A stretch of 64,000 nt of DNA from Clostridiaceae bacterium Marseille-Q4145 (lineage in GTDB: Bacteria > Bacillota > Clostridia > Lachnospirales > Lachnospiraceae), in contig JAGTTP010000001.1 of NCBI GenBank assembly GCA_018223365.1, forward strand, positions 372,001-436,000. The letters run 5' to 3'. Below, piece after piece: positions 27,709 through 35,313 of the stretch (within the stretch, counting starts at the first letter, position 1; each line of letters begins with the position of its first letter). A model generated the notes under the pieces. The model was not told the DNA's origin. It saw nothing but the letters and a program-made list of their open reading frames with translations, and searched no databases. A program made the position numbers and the translations under genes.

Positions 27709-27741
27709 AAAACAAAAGGGTGAAACCTGATGTTTTCACCC
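27709..27741 (-). terminator. Partial terminator / attenuator between pstS and pstC
   Basis: On the minus strand GGGTGAAA pairs with TTTCACCC around an 8-base loop, followed by TTTTGTTTTG. Because pstC-pstA-pstB-phoU-ppk1 must still be transcribed, it probably acts as a partial terminator that makes pstS mRNA more abundant. Confidence 0.7.
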
Positions 27742-27771
27742 TCCTTGTAGTTCTTGTCAGTCTGAATGACC

Positions 27772-28731
27772 TTACTGCGCAATCTCAGACCAGTCAGTGG
27801 TTGCTCCGGTGTAGATATTCAGTACATCTTCAGAAGTCAGCTCATCAATGGTGTTCTCTTTGTTTACAATGACTGCGATACCATCAAGTGCGATTACCTG
27901 TCCAGTCAGTTCTGCTGCTTCCTCATCTTTCAGCTCTCTGGATGCCATTCCGATGTCATAGGTTCCGTCGATCGTGGAAGTCATACCGGTAGTAGAATCA
28001 CTCTGCTGTACCTCGATGGTTGCATTCGGGTTTACTGCTGCATAAGCCTCTTTCAGTTTCTCCATAACCGGAGTAACGGAAGAAGAACCGCCAACGGTGA
28101 TCTTGCCTTCGGCTCCTGTTCCTTCAAATGCACCGGTGTTGCCTTCGCTTACATATCCGTTCTCTTCTACAACTGCCTGGCCCTCTTCGCTTAAGATGTA
28201 ATCAATGAAGTCTTTTGCAAGACCAGTCGGCTCGCCTTTGGTTGCGATGTTAAACGGACGGGATACTTTGTATGTACCATCTTTTACGTTCTCTGCGGTT
28301 GCCTGTGCTCCGTCGATCAGAACTGCTTTTACCTGATTCTCATCAAGTGATCCTAAAGATACATATCCGATTGCGTTTTTGTTTCCTGCTACCGTTGTCA
28401 TCATAACAGAAGTACTGTTAGTGATCTCTGCACTGTCGATGGTGTTATCTACTTTATTACCATCTGCATCTTTCTGCTCAATACCGAACAGCTCGATGAA
28501 TGCACCTCTGGTGCCGGATCCATCCTCACGGGAAAGTACGGTGATTGCTCCGCTCATGGAACCTGCTGCTGCGGTGTCGTCTGCTGCCTCTGCAGTGCTC
28601 TCTGCTGTGGTATCAGCTTCTGCGTCTGTGGTGCTCTCCGCTGCTGCGGTATCATTGGAGCTGCTTCCACATCCTGCTACGGAAGCTGCTGTCATTGCCA
28701 TAATCATCATTGCTACGATTGTCTTTTTCAT
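27772..28731 (-). CDS. pstS: Phosphate-binding lipoprotein PstS
   Basis: The product has 319 residues with lipobox VAGC, an Ala/Thr/Glu-rich linker (about residues 24-60), and a two-lobe phosphate-binding domain. The phosphate-loop residues are in TVLSREDGSGTRGAF (near 71) and VGGSSSVTPVMEKL (near 212). The ATG at 28752 is in frame, but GGAGAG lies inside its first codons and directs starts to the ATG at 28731. First gene of the pst-phoU-ppk1 operon. Confidence 0.95.
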   Translation of the reverse strand: MKKTIVAMMIMAMTAASVAGCGSSSNDTAAAESTTDAEADTTAESTAEAADDTAAAGSMSGAITVLSREDGSGTRGAFIELFGIEQKDADGNKVDNTIDSAEITNSTSVMMTTVAGNKNAIGYVSLGSLDENQVKAVLIDGAQATAENVKDGTYKVSRPFNIATKGEPTGLAKDFIDYILSEEGQAVVEENGYVSEGNTGAFEGTGAEGKITVGGSSSVTPVMEKLKEAYAAVNPNATIEVQQSDSTTGMTSTIDGTYDIGMASRELKDEEAAELTGQVIALDGIAVIVNKENTIDELTSEDVLNIYTGATTDWSEIAQ

Positions 28732-28778
28732 AATAGATTTTCTCTCCTTCATACGAATGAAATGATGTTTTTATTCTG

Positions 28779-28801
28779 TACCTGTTCCTCAAGTACAGGT
28801 A
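28779..28801 (-). promoter_or_regulatory. 5' leader hairpin of pstS
   Basis: TACCTGT/ACAGGTA form a 7-base stem with a 9-base loop in the leader, about 50 bases before the pstS start. Probably an mRNA-stabilising stem. Confidence 0.4.
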
Positions 28802-28828
28802 AGATCATAAAGGAGAAATGTAAAATCC

Positions 28829-28858
28829 ATTATCGTGATTGCGTGAAATGTTTGTAAA
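28829..28858 (-). promoter_or_regulatory. Candidate Pho-box promoter of pstS
   Basis: On the minus strand TTTACA and TTCACG are spaced 11 bases apart, as in PhoP direct repeats (TTMACA). Seven bases later comes a -10-like GATAAT, and no -35 is present. This layout matches PhoP-activated promoters of Firmicutes pst operons. Confidence 0.5.
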
Positions 28859-28886
28859 ATGTGATTTTACATAAAACAATCACAAA

Positions 28887-28939
28887 AGTACCCATCTGTG
28901 AAACGGGACTGCGGACGTTCCTTTTCACAGATGGGCACT
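28887..28939 (-). terminator. Terminator-like hairpin after fic
   Basis: A stem of about 17 bases (ACCCATCTGTGAAA with TTTCACAGATGGG and flanks) around an 18-base loop starts about 10 bases after the fic stop. TTTTGTG follows on the minus strand. Confidence 0.7.
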
Positions 28940-28948
28940 TTCTTATTC

Positions 28949-29554
28949 TTATAATTCTTCAATTTTGTAAGTGGTATATCCTTCGTAATAGTAACTATGG
29001 TCAATTCCTTTCATATAGACCTCACGACTGTCTACCTCGTCCGTCAGTGCCTCCTTCAGAAGCACTTTGATCTCCACATCTTTGATGGGACTTCGTTCCA
29101 TGGCAAGAAGATAATCTTCTTTGTCTACCTTACTCCAGTCCACTACTTTACCGATTTCCATTTTCAAAATATGATCCAGCCAAATACGGGTACTGCGTCC
29201 ATTTCCTTCCCGAAATGGATGAGCCACATTCATTTCCACATATTTTTCGATGATTTCATCATACGTGGACTGAGGCATTTTCTCAATATTGCCAAGCGCC
29301 GTCTCCAGATACATCACCGGAGCAAATCGAAAATTGCCTTTCGCCAGATTTACCGTACGTATTTTTTCTGCAAAATCATACAATTCTTCAAACAGACACT
29401 TATGAATCTCCTGTAATGCCGCAAAAGTTCCCGCCTTCAGACTGTCAAGCGTTCCGCTTTCAAATAACCACAGTGCCTTTTTCTTACTGATTTTCTCTTC
29501 CTCACGGGCAAGTTCCGCTGAATCAGTAATACCTAATTTATTTTCGAGCGCCAT
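28949..29554 (-). CDS. Class III Fic-domain AMP transferase with C-terminal inhibitory motif
   Basis: The product has 201 residues. The Fic active-site loop HPFREGNGR (residues 112-120) has the catalytic His and the anion-binding residues intact. Near the C-terminus SYYYEG (187-192) matches the class III inhibitory helix motif (S/T)xxxE(G/N). The overall sequence closely recalls the Enterococcus faecalis Fic protein, for which both AMPylation and metal-dependent removal of AMP have been described. GGAGG precedes the ATG. No antitoxin gene is adjacent, which fits self-inhibition. The target protein is unknown. Confidence 0.92.
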   Translation of the reverse strand: MALENKLGITDSAELAREEEKISKKKALWLFESGTLDSLKAGTFAALQEIHKCLFEELYDFAEKIRTVNLAKGNFRFAPVMYLETALGNIEKMPQSTYDEIIEKYVEMNVAHPFREGNGRSTRIWLDHILKMEIGKVVDWSKVDKEDYLLAMERSPIKDVEIKVLLKEALTDEVDSREVYMKGIDHSYYYEGYTTYKIEEL

Positions 29555-29615
29555 ATCGCACCTCCGTTAATTTTCATTATAGAGAAATCCATCCTTGAAA
29601 ACAACAGTCTTTCCT

Positions 29616-31760
29616 TTAATGCTGAATATTTTCATCCGGATACGGGCCTGCCAGATTGGAGAAACTGTTCCAGTCTGCATCCAATGAGATTTCATAGGTC
29701 TCACCGTTGGCAGTTACCACCGTCCAGATGGAAGGATCTGCCGAATAATTCTGATATACCTTCTTCACCGGCTGTCCATTATATTGTCCGGAATGGGTTA
29801 CATACCAAATGGCTGCACTCTCGTCATCTGGAAAATCTAACACCACTCCCGGCATTTCCACCTGTCTGGCAAGTTCAGCCGCACTGACAGTGGGTGACCA
29901 TATCAGGTCTGATGCCAGATTCATGGTCTGAATAGAATTTTCCGCTCCCGGCACATCAGCGAAGCACCGGCTTAAGAAGATACGGCCATGTTCCAGATCC
30001 TCCGATGACATGGCAAAGTCCACGGTTCCATCATCATGGGAGAAATAATAGCACTCCTTTACCAGATATCCTGTCAGATCATAAAGTTCCTCCAAAGCTT
30101 TCTGTGCATGGGCTTCTGCCTCTGCTTCCGTATAGCAACTCTGCATACTGTCTTTGTAGCTTTCCGGAAAATACCAATGAAGGGATGCATTCTGAAAACC
30201 GGCGCGGTGTTCTGCTGTATTTATCGTCTGCGCCTCTTCTTCTGTGGTATTTTCCATATCCATCTGTTTCACAAGTTTCAGAAGCTCCCGCACTTTTTCC
30301 GGTGATTCTGCGTAAGCTTTCAGATTGTCTATACCAAGCAAACTCTGTGCCCGGTCTATATCCACGTAGGAAATGATCTGCTCATCCGTACCGTACCACT
30401 GCACTTCTCCGAGATTGTCTGTCAGTGCCAGCATCAGTACCGCAGTGACGGACAGATCCTCATCAAGTACTGTCTCATCCACTTCATCTGTTTCTAATAA
30501 GAAATGAAATTCATAGGGTTCCTCCGATGTCTGCAGCTCCGTCTTATAAGAGAGACTCGCAAATACCGAATCAGGCCTTGCTATTGCAATAGCTCCCAGA
30601 AGTTTTCCATTGGCAGAAGCATCTCCCACGTAAGGATTTCGTGCTTCGTAGAGAAGTTCTGCTGCCTGTGTTTCGGTATCTACTGTTACCGTGCTGCTTC
30701 CGGTCTGCGTTTGACCATCATTGGCCCCTGTATTATTTCCAGATAGATTGCTGCGGTTACTTCCCAGCAGGAGAAATACTGCTACAATCAGAATCACAGC
30801 TGCCGCTCCGGTTCCAACTGCTGCTTTTTTATATTTCAGCACATGCTGAATTCTGCTCTTTACATTCGGTTCTCCAAATCCCAGCGGCATGGAAAGAGAC
30901 TGTATGGGTTTTTCCGATGCAAACTGTAGCAAAGCCATGCTGTATTCTTTTTTGCGCGCTTTTCCAATGAGTTCCAGTACTTTTTCATCACAGCTCATCT
31001 CCATATCCCGGCACATCACTGCCCATGCTGTCCACACCAGTGGATGAAACCAGTAGACAGCCAGCAAGAGACACGCCATGGCTTTTACAAGCTGATCCTT
31101 CCGCCGGATATGATACTGCTCATGAAGAAGTACCATCTCCCTGTTTTCTGGTTTCATTCCATATGGAAGATAAATCTTCGGATGGAGCATCCCCATAGCA
31201 AATGGAGACGGGAGACTGTCACACTCATAGATCGGAATCTTCCCCCAGTCAGGATGGTGATTCTGTTCCTCTGCCAGCACAGCCTTCTTCAGTTTCCGGC
31301 GAATACGCCAAAGGCTGAATACGTAGTAACCTGCCAGAGCTGCCATACCGATGACCCAGATGCGGGATGCCAGCCGAAGTACTCTTTTCTCTCCTGCCAC
31401 ATGGATGATTTTCCGAGCAGGCGTTTCCTGCTGTTCCCCACCTGCGATGGAAATTTGTTGTGAATTCTCCATCGGCTGTACTTTTGATGAATTGTCTGAC
31501 CGCAGAACTGCTGCCTGCTCAACACTCGTCTGCTCACTTACCGTCTGCCCCACAGTTGTCTGCTCACCCTGGAAGATTCCCACCGGTGTGCTAATGGAAA
31601 ACGGACAGAGCAGTCGGAAAGCCACCACCAGCCACAGAGCATACAGATATTTTTTCGGAGCCTTATGAAAAATCAGATGCAGTACCAGTACTGCCAGAAT
31701 ACACCAGCCCGCTGTCATGCTCATTTTCAGGATCTGTGTAAAAACCTGCTCCAGATACAT
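29616..31760 (-). CDS. BlaR1/MecR1-type M56 membrane metallopeptidase (antirepressor)
   Basis: The product has 714 residues. Four membrane segments lie in the N-terminal 250 residues. The zinc protease motif HEQYH is near residue 214, with a downstream acidic ligand in MEMSCDEK near 257. A further membrane segment near 318-336 is followed by a large external region of about 380 residues. That region shows no penicillin-binding SxxK/SxN/KTG set, so a beta-lactam sensor is not supported. The start is the ATG at 31760, with GGAGG 7 bases upstream; a TTG two codons earlier is less likely. It pairs with the BlaI-like repressor gene just upstream. Confidence 0.88.
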   Translation of the reverse strand: MYLEQVFTQILKMSMTAGWCILAVLVLHLIFHKAPKKYLYALWLVVAFRLLCPFSISTPVGIFQGEQTTVGQTVSEQTSVEQAAVLRSDNSSKVQPMENSQQISIAGGEQQETPARKIIHVAGEKRVLRLASRIWVIGMAALAGYYVFSLWRIRRKLKKAVLAEEQNHHPDWGKIPIYECDSLPSPFAMGMLHPKIYLPYGMKPENREMVLLHEQYHIRRKDQLVKAMACLLLAVYWFHPLVWTAWAVMCRDMEMSCDEKVLELIGKARKKEYSMALLQFASEKPIQSLSMPLGFGEPNVKSRIQHVLKYKKAAVGTGAAAVILIVAVFLLLGSNRSNLSGNNTGANDGQTQTGSSTVTVDTETQAAELLYEARNPYVGDASANGKLLGAIAIARPDSVFASLSYKTELQTSEEPYEFHFLLETDEVDETVLDEDLSVTAVLMLALTDNLGEVQWYGTDEQIISYVDIDRAQSLLGIDNLKAYAESPEKVRELLKLVKQMDMENTTEEEAQTINTAEHRAGFQNASLHWYFPESYKDSMQSCYTEAEAEAHAQKALEELYDLTGYLVKECYYFSHDDGTVDFAMSSEDLEHGRIFLSRCFADVPGAENSIQTMNLASDLIWSPTVSAAELARQVEMPGVVLDFPDDESAAIWYVTHSGQYNGQPVKKVYQNYSADPSIWTVVTANGETYEISLDADWNSFSNLAGPYPDENIQH

Positions 31761-31762
31761 AC

Positions 31763-32125
31763 TCAATCCTCCCGATATTCATCAATCAGCTTTTTCAGTT
31801 CCTCTGCTTCTTTCCCTGATAATTTCTTATTTCCCAGAAATGCAGTTAAAAATCCGGGCAACGATCCTGAAAAAGTCCGCTCCACAAACTCATCTGACTC
31901 CTTCGCCTGCACTTCCTCCTGTGTCACCAGCGGCGTCACTACCGCATGCTCATTTTGCAGCACTCCCTTTTCACAGAGCCGCTTGATCTCTGTATACGTG
32001 GTCGATTTTTTCCAACCAAGCTTTTCCGCACACAGCTTCACCAGTTCTCCCGATCCAATCGGTGCATGCTCCCATACCAGCATCATGAAGCGGTAATCAC
32101 TGTTGCATAATCTGAACTCTTCCAT
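31763..32125 (-). CDS. BlaI/MecI-family transcriptional repressor
   Basis: The product has 120 residues: a winged helix with WEHAPIGSGELVKLCAEKL and the recognition segment GWKKSTTYTEIKRLCEKG, then a dimerisation tail (SGSLPGFLTAFLGNKKLS). Family members are cleaved after signalling by BlaR1. GGGAGG precedes the ATG at 32125; readings further upstream would start inside the operator. It is co-transcribed with the M56 peptidase. A strong inverted repeat over its promoter fits autorepression. Confidence 0.93.
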   Translation of the reverse strand: MEEFRLCNSDYRFMMLVWEHAPIGSGELVKLCAEKLGWKKSTTYTEIKRLCEKGVLQNEHAVVTPLVTQEEVQAKESDEFVERTFSGSLPGFLTAFLGNKKLSGKEAEELKKLIDEYRED

Positions 32126-32150
32126 TATGATATCCTCCCGAAAGAAAAAG

Positions 32151-32209
32151 TCGGTTATTGTAGACCTATTTCTTAATTCAAGTCTACAATAACCGACCAA
32201 TGATGTCAA
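32151..32209 (-). promoter_or_regulatory. blaI promoter and operator
   Basis: On the minus strand -35 TTGACA (32204-32209) and -10 TAGACT (32181-32186) are separated by 17 bases. A perfect 15-base inverted repeat, TCGGTTATTGTAGAC (32151-32165) with GTCTACAATAACCGA (32182-32196), overlaps the spacer and the -10. It contains the TGTA/TACA core common to BlaI operators. A bound dimer would block RNA polymerase. Confidence 0.8.
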
Positions 32210-32481
32210 GGAGAATTTTCAGAAAGTGTCAGCTTCCCGCCAGGACAATCAAAGAACAATTTTCCTGGCGGGACCATTATATTTCTATCTCTGTTGGCTG
32301 GGTCTATATTACATTTCCATCTCTACCGCATCCACGTTTTTCATTTTCGCAGGAACTTTTTTTTCCCTCATCTTTCTTTCAGTTACAATTTCACCGAAAT
32401 TATCAAATTTAAGCTAGTATGGCAGGAACTTTTTTCCTGTTTGTTTAGCCGAGACCCAAGCCACTTTTTCCACTCCTATTT
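32210..32481. other. Intergenic region with hairpin and short direct repeats
   Basis: No gene is seen. CCCGCCAGGA (32236-32245) pairs with TCCTGGCGGG (32263-32272), a 10-base stem without a clear T run. GCAGGAACTTTTTT occurs twice (near 32350 and 32422); the second copy forms a small CAGGAA/TTCCTG hairpin. This part probably ends transcription from the editing-protein gene. Confidence 0.5.
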
Positions 32482-33015
32482 TTACAATTTCACCTTCACG
32501 AAATCATGTCCCATTGCCGGGATTACTTTTTCTATCAAATCTTTCACCTTAAACCGGATACTGGAAGTGTTGATACAAGGATGACAGCCGATATACTCGC
32601 CATCTAGTACATCCTCATCAATCAGGAGCTGTACCCGGTGCTCCTTATCATTCATTAACCCCATAACACTGACCGAGCCGGGTGTGATATCCAGGAATTC
32701 TTCCATATACTCTGGTTTTGCAAAAGAAAGTCTCGCAGATCCAATCTGTGCGGACAGATCTTTGGTATGAAATACTTTCGTATCCGGAATCATCAAGAGA
32801 TAAAAGGCCGTCTTCTGGCGGTTGCACAGAAACAGATTTTTGCATATCACTGCCTCCAGTAACTGGTCAACTTCCTTACAGTCTTCCATGGTCATAGCCG
32901 GCTCATGATCTATTCTCTCATACTCCACACCCAGACGATCCAGTAAATCATACGTACGAATTTCTTTTTCCAGTCTGCCTGCGGTATCCGCAGGTCTTCC
33001 CTTCTGTAATTCCAT
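32482..33015 (-). CDS. Prolyl-tRNA editing protein (ProX/YbaK family)
   Basis: The product has 177 residues. This trans-editing domain hydrolyses mischarged aminoacyl-tRNA (typically Ala- or Cys-tRNAPro). The conserved Lys in AVICKNLFL (near residue 59) and the GCHPCINTSSIRF motif near residue 143 are those of the YbaK/ProX superfamily. The GSVSVMGLMNDKEHRVQLLID segment is typical of the ProX branch. AAGGAG precedes the ATG. It is a free-standing gene; no prolyl-tRNA synthetase is nearby. Confidence 0.9.
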   Translation of the reverse strand: MELQKGRPADTAGRLEKEIRTYDLLDRLGVEYERIDHEPAMTMEDCKEVDQLLEAVICKNLFLCNRQKTAFYLLMIPDTKVFHTKDLSAQIGSARLSFAKPEYMEEFLDITPGSVSVMGLMNDKEHRVQLLIDEDVLDGEYIGCHPCINTSSIRFKVKDLIEKVIPAMGHDFVKVKL

Positions 33016-33088
33016 TATGCACGTCTCCTTTTTGCGGTTAATTTATCCACTGTAACTTTTCTGAATTGTACCACAGTTTTTCCATTAA

Positions 33089-33127
33089 GAAAAGCACAGC
33101 GCATCTTTTGATGACACTGTGCTTTTC
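33089..33127 (-). terminator. Intrinsic terminator after the 33133-33813 lipoprotein gene
   Basis: GAAAAGCACAG pairs with CTGTGCTTTTC, with an inner CATC/GATG stem and a T-rich 3' side on the minus strand, just after the stop codon. Confidence 0.72.
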
Positions 33128-33132
33128 ACTCT

Positions 33133-33813
33133 TTATTCTGCTTTTTCAATCCGGTATACATTTGTCAGTTGCGCGGGTGCAGTCTCCAAAATGATCCCAC
33201 CAAACCAGATGGTCACCACATCGCCTTCCTGTACCTCATCCAGAAGATTGTCCGTGGACATCACATAGTCTCCATCTGACAGCTCCATAAAACCGTCTGC
33301 CGTAGAAAGATACGTTACCAACAAATTTCCATCCCCGATCTCTTTTACTTCCCCATTGAAATGAAGTACCTCCGATGGTATGGAGCCATCACTTTCCATC
33401 TCTACATTTTGAAAAATCTCCGGTTCTCCATCCATCATCACAATCACATAATTTTCTCTACCTCTCTGATATACATAACCTGTTCCAAAATTCGACTGAT
33501 CATTTTCTGTTGGAAGTTCCGTACCGTCCACTTCCGATGTAATCTCGCCATCCATAACACCACATCCCAGCATGGAACTTACATACCCCGTATCCTGGTA
33601 CACAATTCCGTCAATCATCACACAAGGCGGATATGCCATCGGCCGGTTCTCCGAAAGTTCCGGCAGTGTCACGGCTTCATTATCCGATACTACCTGTTCT
33701 TCCTGCGTCTGTACTTGGACATCTGATTTCTGCTCGTCACTCTTCTGACCGCAGCCGCTCAAAAGTGCAATGGCCGCCATAAACATCATTGCTGCTGATA
33801 ATTTCTTCTTCAT
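33133..33813 (-). CDS. Lipoprotein of unknown function
   Basis: The product has 226 residues. Lipobox LSGC (Cys21) is followed by a Gln/Asp/Glu-rich linker (to about residue 45). The mature part is beta-rich and has two halves: PPCVMIDGIVYQDTGYV...IVMMDGEPEIFQ, and a C-terminal OB-like stretch (LHFNGEVKEIGDGNLLVTY...GDVVTIWFGGIILETAPAQL) that resembles small DUF3221-like lipoprotein domains. GGCAGG precedes the ATG. It stands alone between the editing-protein gene and a PD-(D/E)XK family gene, and no partner is evident. Confidence 0.75.
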   Translation of the reverse strand: MKKKLSAAMMFMAAIALLSGCGQKSDEQKSDVQVQTQEEQVVSDNEAVTLPELSENRPMAYPPCVMIDGIVYQDTGYVSSMLGCGVMDGEITSEVDGTELPTENDQSNFGTGYVYQRGRENYVIVMMDGEPEIFQNVEMESDGSIPSEVLHFNGEVKEIGDGNLLVTYLSTADGFMELSDGDYVMSTDNLLDEVQEGDVVTIWFGGIILETAPAQLTNVYRIEKAE

Positions 33814-33891
33814 ATGAATTACCTGCCTTTCCCTTTTCTTTTACTTATAAAACGGAAACTGGAAGGTATTTACTACAAAAAATTTCATTTT

Positions 33892-34743
33892 TTACAGTCC
33901 ATATTCCTGATACAATTTCTCTCGGTACACTTTATCAGAAATTGCTTTCACTAAATCGTCTGACCGATGATCTCTCATCAATTTTTCATATAAATGATTA
34001 AGCCTATCTTCTCCAATCCTAATGCCTTCTTCTCTTGAACTGCTCATCTGTGAATCGTAATCACGAATTGCCTTCTGTCTTGCTTCATATTCCAGACGTT
34101 TCCGTTCATCTGCACTAAGCTTTTGCAAAACCTCATAGGCTTCGTTAATATAATTATCTTCTCCTGCCATTTTTTCAAAATCCTCTCTACTCTCTGCAGC
34201 CAGAAACCGCATCCATTTGATAATCAGCGGTTCCTCTTTTTGCTCCGGTGGAAGTTTCTTTAATTCTAATACATAGATCTCCAGTAAATCCGTATACTTT
34301 TGCTTCGTTGTCAGATCACAGAATGCAATTTCACGAAAGCACGTCCGGTCTTCATGAAACAGGTTAAAATTCAAAATACTGACCTGAATACATGGTTTTA
34401 AATTTTTATATTTATCCCCCTCTTTAACCTGTTCCGCATACATTTTACTTAAATAAAAAATAACCCGATTATTCCAGAATTCAAATGGTGCCACCTGCAT
34501 TTCCAAATCCATCTGTGAACCATTTTTCATCCGTACCCGAACATCCAGAATACCATACTTACCATCTTCTGTATCTTTGCTGAGAATCGTTGGCATCAAT
34601 GTAGTCTCTGCAATTTCTTCCGGATCTTTATTTAAAATTGCTGCAATAAATCCTTTTCTGATCTCCGAGTACGCCAATAATTCTTTAAAGCAATAATCCA
34701 CTTTCGGGGACATTAAAAAATTATCTTTCGCTTTTGTTTTCAT
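33892..34743 (-). CDS. Rpn/PD-(D/E)XK family nuclease-transposase protein
   Basis: The product has 283 residues and fits the PDDEXK_2 family (Rpn-type recombination-promoting nucleases, often labelled transposase). The opening MSPKVDYCFKELLA and the nuclease core GILDVRVRMKNGSQMDLEMQV (about residues 64-84) give D...ExQ in place of D...ExK, as is common in the family. The C-terminal third is charged and helical. AAAGGAGAAG precedes the ATG. Such genes are multicopy and mobile-like in gut Firmicutes; the sequence just upstream belongs to a repeat found again near 39.2 kb. Confidence 0.85.
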   Translation of the reverse strand: MKTKAKDNFLMSPKVDYCFKELLAYSEIRKGFIAAILNKDPEEIAETTLMPTILSKDTEDGKYGILDVRVRMKNGSQMDLEMQVAPFEFWNNRVIFYLSKMYAEQVKEGDKYKNLKPCIQVSILNFNLFHEDRTCFREIAFCDLTTKQKYTDLLEIYVLELKKLPPEQKEEPLIIKWMRFLAAESREDFEKMAGEDNYINEAYEVLQKLSADERKRLEYEARQKAIRDYDSQMSSSREEGIRIGEDRLNHLYEKLMRDHRSDDLVKAISDKVYREKLYQEYGL

Positions 34744-34789
34744 ATAGCTTCTCCTTTCAAATCCTACAAAACAGATATCAAAAGAGAAA

Positions 34790-34950
34790 CTTTCCTTTTT
34801 ATAATTTTATCACAGATTCTTTTTCTCTGAAAGCTACTTCTTCCCGTATCTGCTCTGTATTAAATTGTGTCATTATCGGGAATTTTGCTCGATCAGAGCT
34901 CCGAAAATGCTTTTGCATTATTTAGATAAATTGTATATTTAGATAGTAAC
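34790..34950. repeat. Interspersed repeat, copy 1
   Basis: About 120 bases (best part 34830-34915) match 39240-39320 in the same orientation at roughly 80-85%. The match includes CCCGTATCTG, TGTGTCATTATCGGGAAT and CTCGAT..GAGCTCCGA. Both strands keep a short open frame: on the minus strand FPIMTQFNTEQIREEVAFRE in this copy against FPIMTQLNAEQIREKASFGE in copy 2. No ribosome site precedes it. It lies upstream of the PD-(D/E)XK gene. Confidence 0.75.
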
Positions 34951-35004
34951 ATATAGTTATTTAAAAAGCAACTTATTTTAAATAAAATACCAGGGAAATG
35001 TTCT

Positions 35005-35110
35005 CATCACTTTGCAATCCACGGGAAATCAACCCGGTGCATTCCTGAGTGAATGCGGAATTGACCAGATAATCGGTGGAATCCATCCGTTTCTGGATAT
35101 CTTTTTTTGT
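35005..35110 (-). pseudogene. Decayed copy of the 58-residue orphan protein gene (42922-43098)
   Basis: The minus strand reads KKDIQKRMDSTDYLVNSAFT and then QECTGLISRGLQSDE, matching the intact gene. The start codon has become ACA, the ribosome site is degraded (GGAGC), and homology stops after QSDE. Nucleotide identity with the intact gene is roughly 85%. Confidence 0.75.
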
Positions 35111-35162
35111 GGTAAAAGCTCCTTAAAATCTTTTATTCTCGCACATTTATCCGATAAACAAA

Positions 35163-35202
35163 GAGCCGCTTATTTCCAAATCTACTTGAAAATAAGCGGC
35201 TC
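35163..35202. other. Strong hairpin upstream of the kinase-like gene
   Basis: A perfect 13-base stem (GAGCCGCTTATTT/AAATAAGCGGCTC) has a 14-base loop. On the minus strand it is followed by TTTGTTTATC, so it may be a terminator reading leftward; on the + strand it sits before the promoter region of the next gene (possible -10 TATAAT at 35269-35274). Confidence 0.55.
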
Positions 35203-35313
35203 AGACCACAACAGATTTTACATTTCCACACTATACGAACGGGTAGTGCCTTCTTCCTTTTTCTTCTATATAATAAAATCAGTAAATTCTGAGAGCCGAA
35301 AGGAGGTTTTTCC

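Noticed and set aside
29616..32125. A beta-lactam resistance operon
   Set aside because: The M56 protein lacks a penicillin-binding sensor and no beta-lactamase or PBP2a gene is present.
34790..34950. A CRISPR array or attachment site
   Set aside because: Only two distant copies exist and no short regular spacing; no integrase gene is near.
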